Source: Chloroflexi bacterium HGW-Chloroflexi-2 (GTDB lineage Bacteria; Chloroflexota; Anaerolineae; Anaerolineales; Anaerolineaceae). From it: 64,000 nt of DNA. Under the pieces are notes generated by a model that had not been told where the DNA came from, did no database searches, and worked only from the letters and a program-made list of their open reading frames with translations. The DNA lies in the NCBI GenBank assembly GCA_002840735.1, contig PHBY01000002.1, forward strand, positions 1-64,000, given 5' to 3'. Shown here one piece after another: positions 47,780-56,295 of this stretch (the stretch's first letter is position 1; each line of letters begins with the position of its first letter). Both the position numbers and the translations under genes were made by a program.

Positions 47780-48594
47780 ATGGATCAACAAAAAATCCCG
47801 GTAAACCTGAGAAGAAAGATTATTTATGGCTGCAGATAAAGGAAATGCCATATTTCAGAGGTTTGTTACGTGCTGTGGAAGCCCGTGCATACCAGGACAT
47901 CATTCTTCAAGAACCAATTTTGGATTTAGGATGTGGGGATGGACATTTTGCATCGATTGCTTTTGACCGACCTATTGATTTTGGTATCGACCCCTGGGCA
48001 GGACCTGTCAAATTGGCTGCAAACAAGGGAAGTTATAAGCAAGTAATCAATGGTTTGGGAAACCAATTACCATTTCCGGATGAGTATTTTAGTAGTGTTA
48101 TCAGCAATTCGGTTTTGGAACATATAGAAGATCTTGATGTAGTCATCAAGGAGGTAGCCAGGGTAATAAAACCAAATGGGATATTTATTTTTTGCGTTCC
48201 CAACCACTTATTTCTTGAAAATTTATCTATTTCCACTTGGTTCGATAGAATTCATTTACCTGGATTGGGAAACCTATACAGAAAATTCTTTAATATGATT
48301 TCCAGACATCATCATTGTGATTCTCCAGAAGTATGGGAAAAACGTTTATCTCAAGCAGATTTTTCAATCGATAAGTGGTGGCATTATTTTTCTCCAGAAG
48401 CATTACATGTTTTAGAATGGGGACATTATTTTGGATTACCTTCTCTAATAAGCCATTTTCTATTCAGAAGATGGATCATCACCCCCCAAAAATGGAATTT
48501 ATTTTTTACCGAAGCGCTCACCAGAAAAATTTACAATGAAGAACCATATCATAAAAAAGGATCTTATTCTTTTTACATAACACATAAAAATTAG
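47776..48594 (+). CDS. SAM-dependent methyltransferase, class I
   Basis: 272 residues. The SAM-binding loop PILDLGCGDGHFASI, an acidic FGIDPW at the end of beta 2, and SVISNSVLEHIEDLDVVIKE of the Methyltransf_11 type are clear. The C-terminal third (about 150-270) is Trp/His/aromatic rich, and likely binds the acceptor. Given its overlap with the GT4 gene it may methylate a sugar of the same glycan or its lipid carrier; the acceptor is not proven. Last gene before repeat copy 2. Confidence 0.88.
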   Translation: MNGSTKNPGKPEKKDYLWLQIKEMPYFRGLLRAVEARAYQDIILQEPILDLGCGDGHFASIAFDRPIDFGIDPWAGPVKLAANKGSYKQVINGLGNQLPFPDEYFSSVISNSVLEHIEDLDVVIKEVARVIKPNGIFIFCVPNHLFLENLSISTWFDRIHLPGLGNLYRKFFNMISRHHHCDSPEVWEKRLSQADFSIDKWWHYFSPEALHVLEWGHYFGLPSLISHFLFRRWIITPQKWNLFFTEALTRKIYNEEPYHKKGSYSFYITHKN

Positions 48595-48634
48595 CGTCTT
48601 TCTAAATCTGAATAATGATTAGTACAATAAATAA

Positions 48635-48725
48635 TATCATCTCAATAAATCGGGGCAAGCGGGTGTGTTTTGGCGTGCGGATGCACGCCAAAACACACTG
48701 ACCGCTAATTTTTGAAAGGACACAA
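48635..48725 (+). repeat. Palindromic repeat element, copy 2 (inverted relative to copy 1)
   Basis: The reverse complement of this stretch matches 41741-41830 end to end with only scattered differences and one or two single-base gaps. Its hairpin is perfect: GTGTGTTTTGGCGTGC and GCACGCCAAAACACAC around GGAT. Relative to copy 1 the stem carries a paired change (G-C in copy 1 to T-A here) that preserves pairing. It fills most of the 198-base gap between the methyltransferase and GT39-like genes. Confidence 0.85.
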
Positions 48726-48764
48726 TAAATAAACAAAATGATTGAAAGTTAGATGGGATATAAT
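48712..48764 (+). promoter_or_regulatory. Candidate promoter region of the GT39-like gene
   Basis: TTGAAA (48712-48717), contributed by the end of repeat copy 2, is 16 bases before CAAAAT (48734-48739). A better -10, TATAAT, lies at 48759-48764 but without a correctly spaced -35. Either could serve the gene starting at 48793. Confidence 0.4.
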
Positions 48765-48792
48765 TGTAGAAATTTTTGACCCATGATGCTTT

Positions 48793-50979
48793 ATGAATGA
48801 GCCCAGTTTATTAGATTTTATCAAAGCAAAAATTATGCCTTGGAAATATTCAATTTCTGAGGAGTATCTCATTAATGCAACAATTGAACAAAATCTATCC
48901 ATCGATGAGGTTAAAGATGGTGAAATTGGTGAAATTAAGGGAAAACCATCTAACTTATTAACAAATTTGGGGCAATATAGATTGGTTCTTGCTCTATTCT
49001 TGGCTATTACTGGGCAGTTCTTCATGGAACCACCGGATCGAAATGTGCCGGTGGCTATCATGTTCTTCATTTTAAGTATTGGTTTGATCATTTGGTCAGC
49101 CATTTCGAAAGATTCGATCTTTGATTATAAAAATGTGACGAATGCAAAACAATTAGATTTTGAATTATCAACCAAAAAACTTTACTTATTAGGTGCCAGT
49201 GGACTGTTGCTTGTTTTGGCTTTTTTTGCATTTCAAAAGAACAGTGCAAATGAAATCCTATTTAATTTTTTGAACTTAAGTTTATGGATAGCTTCTCTCA
49301 TCTTTTTTTTGCTTGCTGTGTTTGAAGCTGAACAACTCAAAAATTCAATTGAAAATTTCAGACGAGCTATCAAAAATAAGCAAATCTTCATTAAAATCAC
49401 ACCCTGGTTATTACTCATCATTGTTTCAACAATTCTGGTGTTTTATTTTCGTTTTTACCGGTTGAATGAAGTTCTGGGTGAAATGTTCAGTGACCATGCA
49501 GAAAAACTGTTAGATGTGAATGATGTTTTGAATGGAAAATTTCCTGTATTTTTCATTCGCAATACCGGGAGAGAATTTTTCCAATTTTATTGGACTGCTT
49601 TCCTGGCAATCGTTTTTAACACGGGTATTTCTTTTATGAGTTTGAAAATTGGAACCGCTTTAGCTGGATTTCTAACATTGCCATATATCTATTTATTAGG
49701 CAAAAAATTACGAAATAAATGGGTAGGTATTTTAGCCTTTTTATTTGCAGGTATCGCATATTGGCCAAACGTTATTTCCAGAGTAGGACTACGATTTCCG
49801 TTTTATCCGATGTTTGCTGCACCTGCTTTATTCTATTTGATCAGGGGATTGCGACAGAAGCGAAGAAATGATTTTATTTATTCTGGGATTGCACTGGGAT
49901 TGGGTTTGCATGGATACAGCTCAACCAGATTTCTTCCTGTTGTTGTAGTAATTGCTGTCATTTTGTTCTTAATCCACAAACAATCCAAAGGGATTCGCAA
50001 TCAAACCGTCAATGCCGTCATCATCCTGGTAATTGTCAGTTTTATACTATTCTTACCGCTTTTCAAATATACCTTAGTGAATCCAGAAGCGGTGAGTTAC
50101 CGGATGATGACCCGGTTAACATCGAGCGAAAGAGCAATCACTGAACCAGCAGGTGAGATTTTTCTGGAAAATTTATGGAACGCTGAGACGATGTTCTTTT
50201 ACTCAAATGGTGGAACCTGGGTTCATTCCATTCCCAACCGACCTGCGTTGGATATGGTCAGTGCTGGTTTGTATTTATTGGGAAGTATTTTTGTTCTCAT
50301 TCAATATATAAAGTATCGCAATTGGGAAGATTTATTTCTTTTACTTGCAGTCCCATTGTTAATGATGCCTTCCATTTTGTCTATTGCATTTCCGGAGGAG
50401 AATCCGAGTTTAAACAGAACGGCAGGCGCTATTATTCCAGTTTTTATTCTTGTAGCCATAGGTTTTGAGCGTGTTTTTTATAGTGTTTGGCGTATAGCCA
50501 GGAGAAATAAATATAAATTTGTTGTTTCTGTAGTTGGATTGGCTTTGTTTCTGATTGCTACATTGATTAATCATGATCTGGTATTTAACCAATTTGACAA
50601 GCAATTTATGGCCGGTGCGTGGAATACAAGTCAGATGGGATCAATTATTAGAAATTTTGCAGGATCGACTGGAAATGCTGACAGAGCATATGTCGTTCCT
50701 TCTCCGCATTGGGTGGATACAAGATTGGTTGGCATTAATGCTGGATATCCCACAAAAGATTATGCTTTGTGGCCAGAACAATTCAATCAATTGAATATTG
50801 ATGATGGTGAAAAACTTGTTATCTTAAAACCGGACAATCAGGATGCACTATCACTGTTAAATACAATGTTTCCGAATGGCATTCTTTACAACTATGATTC
50901 GGGGTTTGAAGGTAAGGATTTTTATATTTATCATATTCCACCAATAATAATTCTAGAAGAAAACACTATTTCGCCGTAG
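48793..50979 (+). CDS. GT-C membrane glycosyltransferase, GT39/ArnT-like
   Basis: 728 residues with about twelve hydrophobic segments. After a soluble N terminus (about 1-60) and early TM helices, the GT-C hallmark acidic loop is seen as FSDHAEKLLDVNDVLNG, followed by NTGREFFQFYW, a pattern of the PMT_2/GT39 family. The enzymes transfer a sugar from polyprenyl phosphate on the outer face of the membrane. The C-terminal 120 residues form an extracytoplasmic domain (AYVVPSPHWVDTRLVG). No strong ribosome site. Nine bases separate it from the 1635-residue protein. Confidence 0.85.
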   Translation: MNEPSLLDFIKAKIMPWKYSISEEYLINATIEQNLSIDEVKDGEIGEIKGKPSNLLTNLGQYRLVLALFLAITGQFFMEPPDRNVPVAIMFFILSIGLIIWSAISKDSIFDYKNVTNAKQLDFELSTKKLYLLGASGLLLVLAFFAFQKNSANEILFNFLNLSLWIASLIFFLLAVFEAEQLKNSIENFRRAIKNKQIFIKITPWLLLIIVSTILVFYFRFYRLNEVLGEMFSDHAEKLLDVNDVLNGKFPVFFIRNTGREFFQFYWTAFLAIVFNTGISFMSLKIGTALAGFLTLPYIYLLGKKLRNKWVGILAFLFAGIAYWPNVISRVGLRFPFYPMFAAPALFYLIRGLRQKRRNDFIYSGIALGLGLHGYSSTRFLPVVVVIAVILFLIHKQSKGIRNQTVNAVIILVIVSFILFLPLFKYTLVNPEAVSYRMMTRLTSSERAITEPAGEIFLENLWNAETMFFYSNGGTWVHSIPNRPALDMVSAGLYLLGSIFVLIQYIKYRNWEDLFLLLAVPLLMMPSILSIAFPEENPSLNRTAGAIIPVFILVAIGFERVFYSVWRIARRNKYKFVVSVVGLALFLIATLINHDLVFNQFDKQFMAGAWNTSQMGSIIRNFAGSTGNADRAYVVPSPHWVDTRLVGINAGYPTKDYALWPEQFNQLNIDDGEKLVILKPDNQDALSLLNTMFPNGILYNYDSGFEGKDFYIYHIPPIIILEENTISP

Positions 50980-50987
50980 GAAATTAA

Positions 50988-53900
50988 TTGAAAAACATTA
51001 AAAACTCAAAAAACAATAAAAATACAACAATCCTGGTAACTTTCCTATTTCTGATTGTTCTTGCTGGAAGTGTTTTCTTTCGGATTAGGGGTATCTTTTG
51101 GGGTGAATACATGTACTTGCATCCAGACGAACGCTTCTTAATCTGGGTAGGAGCAAGTTTAGATACAGTTGATTCCATAGGAAGCTATTTCAACACTCAT
51201 ATTTCATCCTTAAATCCTCACAATCGTGGGCATGGTTTCTTTGTTTATGGTGATTTTCCAGTAATTCTCACCAGGTATGTCACGGAAGGAATTTTCGATT
51301 TCGTCGGTTGGACTGAAATCACACAGGTAGGCAGGGTTCTCTCCAGTCTCTTCGATTTGGGGAGTGTCATTCTTTTATTTTTTATCGGAAAGAAGTTGTT
51401 CAATCAATGGGTTGGGTTATTGGCATCTGCATTTGCAGGCATGGCAGTATTGCAAATTCAACAATCACATTTCTTTACCGTAGACACATTCGCCACATTT
51501 TTTACAACGCTGGCAGTATATATTGCTGTCATCATATCTCAACATGATTTTTCTCGTGGAAAGAACCTCGAGACCGAAAATGGATTGAAGGAAGCTGATA
51601 GTTCCATCAAAAAGAAAAATTGGCTTCCCAGTCAGAAAACATTCATATTATCGATTATTTTCGGTATTGTGGTCGGTTTGGCTGCAGCATCGAAAATTAA
51701 TACGGTTACGATTGCTTTATTGCTTCCATTATCTTTCCTAATCCTTTGGGAAAAAATTCCGATTGATGATCCAGGGAAGAAAGGCGAGCTCATTCTCAGA
51801 GATCTGGTCATCGGTGGATTTTTTGCATTATTATCATTTCGAATATTTCAACCGTATGCCTTTGAAGGACCGGGTTTTTTTGGCATTCAGCTTAATTCAT
51901 TGTGGTTGGATAACTTACGAGAGGTGAGCGCACAATCCAGCGGGAAAGTAGATTTTCCACCTGCTTTGCAATGGGCACGTAGAAATTTCTTTTTTTCTGG
52001 GAAAAATCTCTCTTTATGGGGGTTAGGTTTACCACTCAGTATTGTTGCCTGGTCAGGTGTTTTAACAATGGGTTGGCGAATTTTACGAGGTGAGTGGAAA
52101 AAATATCTGCTTCCATGGATCTGGACGATGGGTTATTTTCTCTGGCAATCATCGCTTGGCAATTCAGTGATGCGTTATCAAATGCCTGTATACCCGATGT
52201 TTGCTTTGATCGCTGCCTGGATGATCTATTTTCTTTTTACTTATCAACCAGAAAAATCAGGATGGTCTAAGCCATTAAAAATCACTGGTGGGATTCTATC
52301 CGTTTTCTCCCTGGTTGGCACGTTCATCTGGGCGTTCATGTTCAGCTCAATTTACGTGGAACCAATTACCAGAATTGAAGCATCCCGCTGGATCTATGAG
52401 AATGTACCTGGTCCTATCAATTTGATGATTCAGCAGGATGGAGAAAAATATCAAAAAATAATATCTTATCCATACGATTACCCACTCTCACAGGGGAATT
52501 CGTTTTCCTCCCATTTCAGTGTTGATGAAGCTGGTCTTCTTGAAGAAATCACATTTGTAAAAATTATTCAACAAGAGGATATTGGTCAAGCTGATGAAAA
52601 ACTATCCATTTCAGTTTTTGACATGGAAAATTCCGGACAATTTCTGACGAGATCTGAGTTGCAAGGCCCATTTGTTCAATATGATTCAAAAAAATTAAAT
52701 CAACATTCTGTGAAAATTGATCCTCCGTTAATTCTGGAAGCAAATCATACTTATCAAATAATCCTGGAAAATAAAGGCGCTGGCATTATCACATTACTGG
52801 GCAGCGCCACAGCTAATGAATCTGTCTGGGACGATGGTCTACCTTTGCGTACTGATGGTTACGATGCGTATGGTGGTATTTATCAAAAAGATCTTACCTT
52901 TGAGATGTATTGGGAAGATAATCAAGAGAAACTCGATAGATTTATCACAACATTATATAAAAGTGATTATATTTTCATTTCTTCTAACCGGCAGTGGGGA
53001 ACTACAACCAGAGTTCCAGAACGATACCCATTGACAACCCGATTTTATCAAGAATTGATGGGTTGTCCATCTAAAGAGCAGATATATGAATGTTACAGTA
53101 TCGCCAGACCTGGAATGTATCAGGGAAATCTGGGTTTTGACCTCGTAAAAGTGTTCGAGTCTTACCCTAAAATTGGTAATTTTGAAATAAATGACCAGTA
53201 TGCAGATGAAGCGTTTACTGTTTATGATCACCCGAAGGTGCTTATTTTCAAAAAATCAGTTAATTATGATCCTGTATCTGTTTCACAAATTCTCAGTGAA
53301 GTAGATCTCAGTAAAGTAATTTACTACACACCTGGTGAATTTCCAGATTATCCAGCTGATTTGGAACTTTCTGAAAAACAATTAGAAATACAGCAAACCG
53401 GAGGTACATGGTCAGAGATTTTTGATACTTCAAATATTATCAATCAATATCCCATCCTTGCAGTGATACTCTGGTATCTGGCAATTAGTGTTTTGGGCTT
53501 GGTGTTTTACCCGATTGTTCGTTTAGGTTTCAATGGTCTTATGGATAAAGGGTATGCATTCAGCAAGCTTTTTGGGATGCTGTTTGTTGCATTAATCGTC
53601 TGGATTGGTGGATCTTATGGAGTTTCTGTAACTCAGAGCTTTATTTGGATAGTCATCGGATTTGTTGTTCTTGTTTGTCTACTGATCGGATATTTAACAA
53701 AGCAAGCTATCTTTACAGATATAAAACAATTAAAAAATCTCTTCATCTGGATTGAAATTGTCAGTTTAGTCTTGTTCTTAGCGTTCTTATTCATTCGGTT
53801 AGGAAATCCTGATTTATGGCATCCTGGAAAAGGCGGAGAAAAACCAATGGATTTCTCCTACTTGAATGCAGTTATTAAAAGCACTACTTTTCCACCCTAT

Positions 53901-55895
53901 GATCCCTGGTATGCAGGGGGATACATCAATTATTACTATTATGGATTTGTGATCATTGGAATTTTCATTAAATGGCTGGGAATCGTTCCTTCGATTGCTT
54001 ACAACATCGCATTACCAACTCTTTTCAGTTTTGTTGGAATTGGGGCATTCAGTATTGTTTGGAATCTGGTTTCATTTTATAAAAAAGAAAATGATCCCAA
54101 CTTTATCTCACTTAAATCTATCAAAGAAATCATTAATTCCTCTGAAGGAAAAGCTGGCTTAATTGGATTGTCCTTAACTTTAATCCTGGGAAATCTTGGT
54201 ACCATACGAATGATATGGCACGGATTACAGAGAATTGGTTCTCCAGGTGGTGTAATTGATAGCGCAAGTTTTTTTCAACGCTGGTTATGGACAATCAAAG
54301 GTTTAGGTGGATTTTTTAGTGGACAAAACCTCCCTTTTTACCCTGGAGATTGGTATTGGGTGCCCAGCCGGGTATTACCACAAGAACCTATCACCGAATT
54401 TCCATTCTTTTCATTCATTTATGCTGACCCACATGCTCACGTAATTGCCATGCCCGTCACTGTAATGGCGATTGCCTGGTCACTTTCCGTTCTTTTCAGC
54501 AAATGGAAATTTAACGAGAATCTTCCAGGTTGGTTTGTAAAATTTCTATTGATTCTGGTTGGCGCCGTCACGATAGGTGCATTACGCCCCACAAATACAT
54601 GGGATTTTCCAACGTATTTGATTCTGGGAGTGATAGTCATACTTTACACAATTCTTCGTTATGGAAAAGGCTTGCGCACAACTTATCATTTAAGCAGTTT
54701 CGTTGCCAGGATCGTTGAAACGATCATGATTCTGGCTGTATTTGTTGCAGCTGCCTTTCTCTTGTATTATCCGTTTACCGAATGGTTTGGGCAGGCATAT
54801 ACAAAAATAGAGCCCTGGACAGGCAGTCATTCACCATTCTGGTCTTATTTCACTCATTGGGGATTATTCCTGTTTATTTTGATTGGTTGGTTTATTAGCG
54901 AAACTATAGAGTGGCTGGCAAGTACACCTTTATCTGAAGCGAAAAAATTGCTCAAGTATCGTTTCTGGATTTGGTTAGGATTGGCAACTCTGCTTTCAAT
55001 AACCATCTTTTTATTGATAAAAGGAATCATCATTGCCTGGTTGGTTTTTCCCATGGCTGTGTGGGCTGGATTATTGATATTAAGAAAAGATCAATCTGAT
55101 GCCAAAAGATTTGTTCTTTTCCTGACCGGTACTGCTCTGGTTTTGACTTTGATGGTCGAGTTGATTGTTCTTAAAGGTGATATTGGCAGAATGAATACAG
55201 TATTCAAGTTTTATCTACAAGCCTGGATATTGTTTGCCATTAGCAGTGGTGCTGCTCTCATTTGGAGTATCCCAGAAATAAAAGAACATTGGTTCCCGGA
55301 ATTAAAAACGACCTGGCAGATTACATTAATTTCACTTATTGCCTGCACGGCTTTATATCCTATAACAGCAGCGGCTGAAAAAATTGATGATCGTATCAGT
55401 GAGAATATTCCACTCACACTGGATGGCATGGAATATATGAAACACTCATCTTACTTTGATGAGGGTGTAAATATGAGTCTGGGCGAGGATTATCAAGCCA
55501 TTCGATGGATGCAGGAAAATGTAATTGGATCACCAGTTATCGTTGAAGCAAACACAGTTGAATATCGTTGGGGAAGCCGATATTCCATTTACACAGGATT
55601 ACCAGGTGTTGTGGGTTGGAATTGGCATCAACGCCAACAAAGGGCTGTTGTTCCTTCAACCTGGATTACCGATCGAGTGGACGCAGTCAATAATTTCTAC
55701 CTGACAACAGATATTCAGGAAACGGAAGATTTTATTAAGAAATATGGTGTTTCTTATATCATTGTTGGTCAATTGGAGAAGGCAAAATACAATGGCGATG
55801 GTATTGGTAAATTCCAACAGTTAGATGGCAAGCTTTGGAATTCTGTATATACAATAGGAAGTACTACAATATATCAGGTGATCAATGAAAAATAA
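50988..55895 (+). CDS. Giant membrane protein: GT39-like half fused to DUF2298 (Chlor_Arch_YYY) half
   Basis: 1635 residues, starting at a TTG preceded by TAGGA. The first half (about 1-830) has the GT-C arrangement: LHPDERFLIWVG after TM1, TM clusters, then an extracytoplasmic beta-rich region (about 480-780). The second half (about 830-1635) has some 14 TM helices and the DUF2298 signature: YINYYYYGFV, PSIAYNIALPTLFS, PRVLPQEPI-type loop (SRVLPQEPITEFPFF), YADPHAHVIAMP and RPTNTWDFPTYL. A C-terminal soluble part includes EANTVEYRWGSR. Function is unproven; polyprenyl-sugar-dependent transfer is likely. Confidence 0.85.
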   Translation: MKNIKNSKNNKNTTILVTFLFLIVLAGSVFFRIRGIFWGEYMYLHPDERFLIWVGASLDTVDSIGSYFNTHISSLNPHNRGHGFFVYGDFPVILTRYVTEGIFDFVGWTEITQVGRVLSSLFDLGSVILLFFIGKKLFNQWVGLLASAFAGMAVLQIQQSHFFTVDTFATFFTTLAVYIAVIISQHDFSRGKNLETENGLKEADSSIKKKNWLPSQKTFILSIIFGIVVGLAAASKINTVTIALLLPLSFLILWEKIPIDDPGKKGELILRDLVIGGFFALLSFRIFQPYAFEGPGFFGIQLNSLWLDNLREVSAQSSGKVDFPPALQWARRNFFFSGKNLSLWGLGLPLSIVAWSGVLTMGWRILRGEWKKYLLPWIWTMGYFLWQSSLGNSVMRYQMPVYPMFALIAAWMIYFLFTYQPEKSGWSKPLKITGGILSVFSLVGTFIWAFMFSSIYVEPITRIEASRWIYENVPGPINLMIQQDGEKYQKIISYPYDYPLSQGNSFSSHFSVDEAGLLEEITFVKIIQQEDIGQADEKLSISVFDMENSGQFLTRSELQGPFVQYDSKKLNQHSVKIDPPLILEANHTYQIILENKGAGIITLLGSATANESVWDDGLPLRTDGYDAYGGIYQKDLTFEMYWEDNQEKLDRFITTLYKSDYIFISSNRQWGTTTRVPERYPLTTRFYQELMGCPSKEQIYECYSIARPGMYQGNLGFDLVKVFESYPKIGNFEINDQYADEAFTVYDHPKVLIFKKSVNYDPVSVSQILSEVDLSKVIYYTPGEFPDYPADLELSEKQLEIQQTGGTWSEIFDTSNIINQYPILAVILWYLAISVLGLVFYPIVRLGFNGLMDKGYAFSKLFGMLFVALIVWIGGSYGVSVTQSFIWIVIGFVVLVCLLIGYLTKQAIFTDIKQLKNLFIWIEIVSLVLFLAFLFIRLGNPDLWHPGKGGEKPMDFSYLNAVIKSTTFPPYDPWYAGGYINYYYYGFVIIGIFIKWLGIVPSIAYNIALPTLFSFVGIGAFSIVWNLVSFYKKENDPNFISLKSIKEIINSSEGKAGLIGLSLTLILGNLGTIRMIWHGLQRIGSPGGVIDSASFFQRWLWTIKGLGGFFSGQNLPFYPGDWYWVPSRVLPQEPITEFPFFSFIYADPHAHVIAMPVTVMAIAWSLSVLFSKWKFNENLPGWFVKFLLILVGAVTIGALRPTNTWDFPTYLILGVIVILYTILRYGKGLRTTYHLSSFVARIVETIMILAVFVAAAFLLYYPFTEWFGQAYTKIEPWTGSHSPFWSYFTHWGLFLFILIGWFISETIEWLASTPLSEAKKLLKYRFWIWLGLATLLSITIFLLIKGIIIAWLVFPMAVWAGLLILRKDQSDAKRFVLFLTGTALVLTLMVELIVLKGDIGRMNTVFKFYLQAWILFAISSGAALIWSIPEIKEHWFPELKTTWQITLISLIACTALYPITAAAEKIDDRISENIPLTLDGMEYMKHSSYFDEGVNMSLGEDYQAIRWMQENVIGSPVIVEANTVEYRWGSRYSIYTGLPGVVGWNWHQRQQRAVVPSTWITDRVDAVNNFYLTTDIQETEDFIKKYGVSYIIVGQLEKAKYNGDGIGKFQQLDGKLWNSVYTIGSTTIYQVINEK

Positions 55896-56229
55896 CAAAG
55901 AATTTATCTATCATGTAATTTCACAAATTGACTGGAATGAAATTTCAGAATCTGAATTCTATACTTCTGATTCTTTAACAAGTGAAGGATTTATCCATTT
56001 CTCATATAAGGATCAAATTCCAGGTGTAATTGAACGGTACTATAAGGATCAAACAGGTTTGTTGGTGATAAAGGTTGATGTTAATAAGTTAAAATCAAAT
56101 TTACTCCTTGAAAAGGTACCGGATAATGGATTATTTCCTCATCTTTATGGAAAGTTAAACCTGGATTCTGTTATTGGTGTGTTCCAAATATTGAAAGATG
56201 AAAATAACAAGGTATTTTGGTCTGAGTGA
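55885..56229 (+). CDS. DUF952 family protein
   Basis: 114 residues, recognised by YHVISQIDWNE, SEGFIHFSYKDQIPGV, LLVIKVDVNKLKS and FPHLYGKLNLDSVIGV, all typical of the small DUF952 family. No reaction is known for the family. It overlaps the end of the giant membrane protein gene by 11 bases, so translation is coupled, but it looks like a passenger in the glycan run. Confidence 0.88.
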   Translation: MKNNKEFIYHVISQIDWNEISESEFYTSDSLTSEGFIHFSYKDQIPGVIERYYKDQTGLLVIKVDVNKLKSNLLLEKVPDNGLFPHLYGKLNLDSVIGVFQILKDENNKVFWSE

Positions 56230-56295
56230 TACTGATTTTAAGATTCGGTACTCAAAAATTACTTTATGGATACTAAAAGTAGATAAGATAAACAA

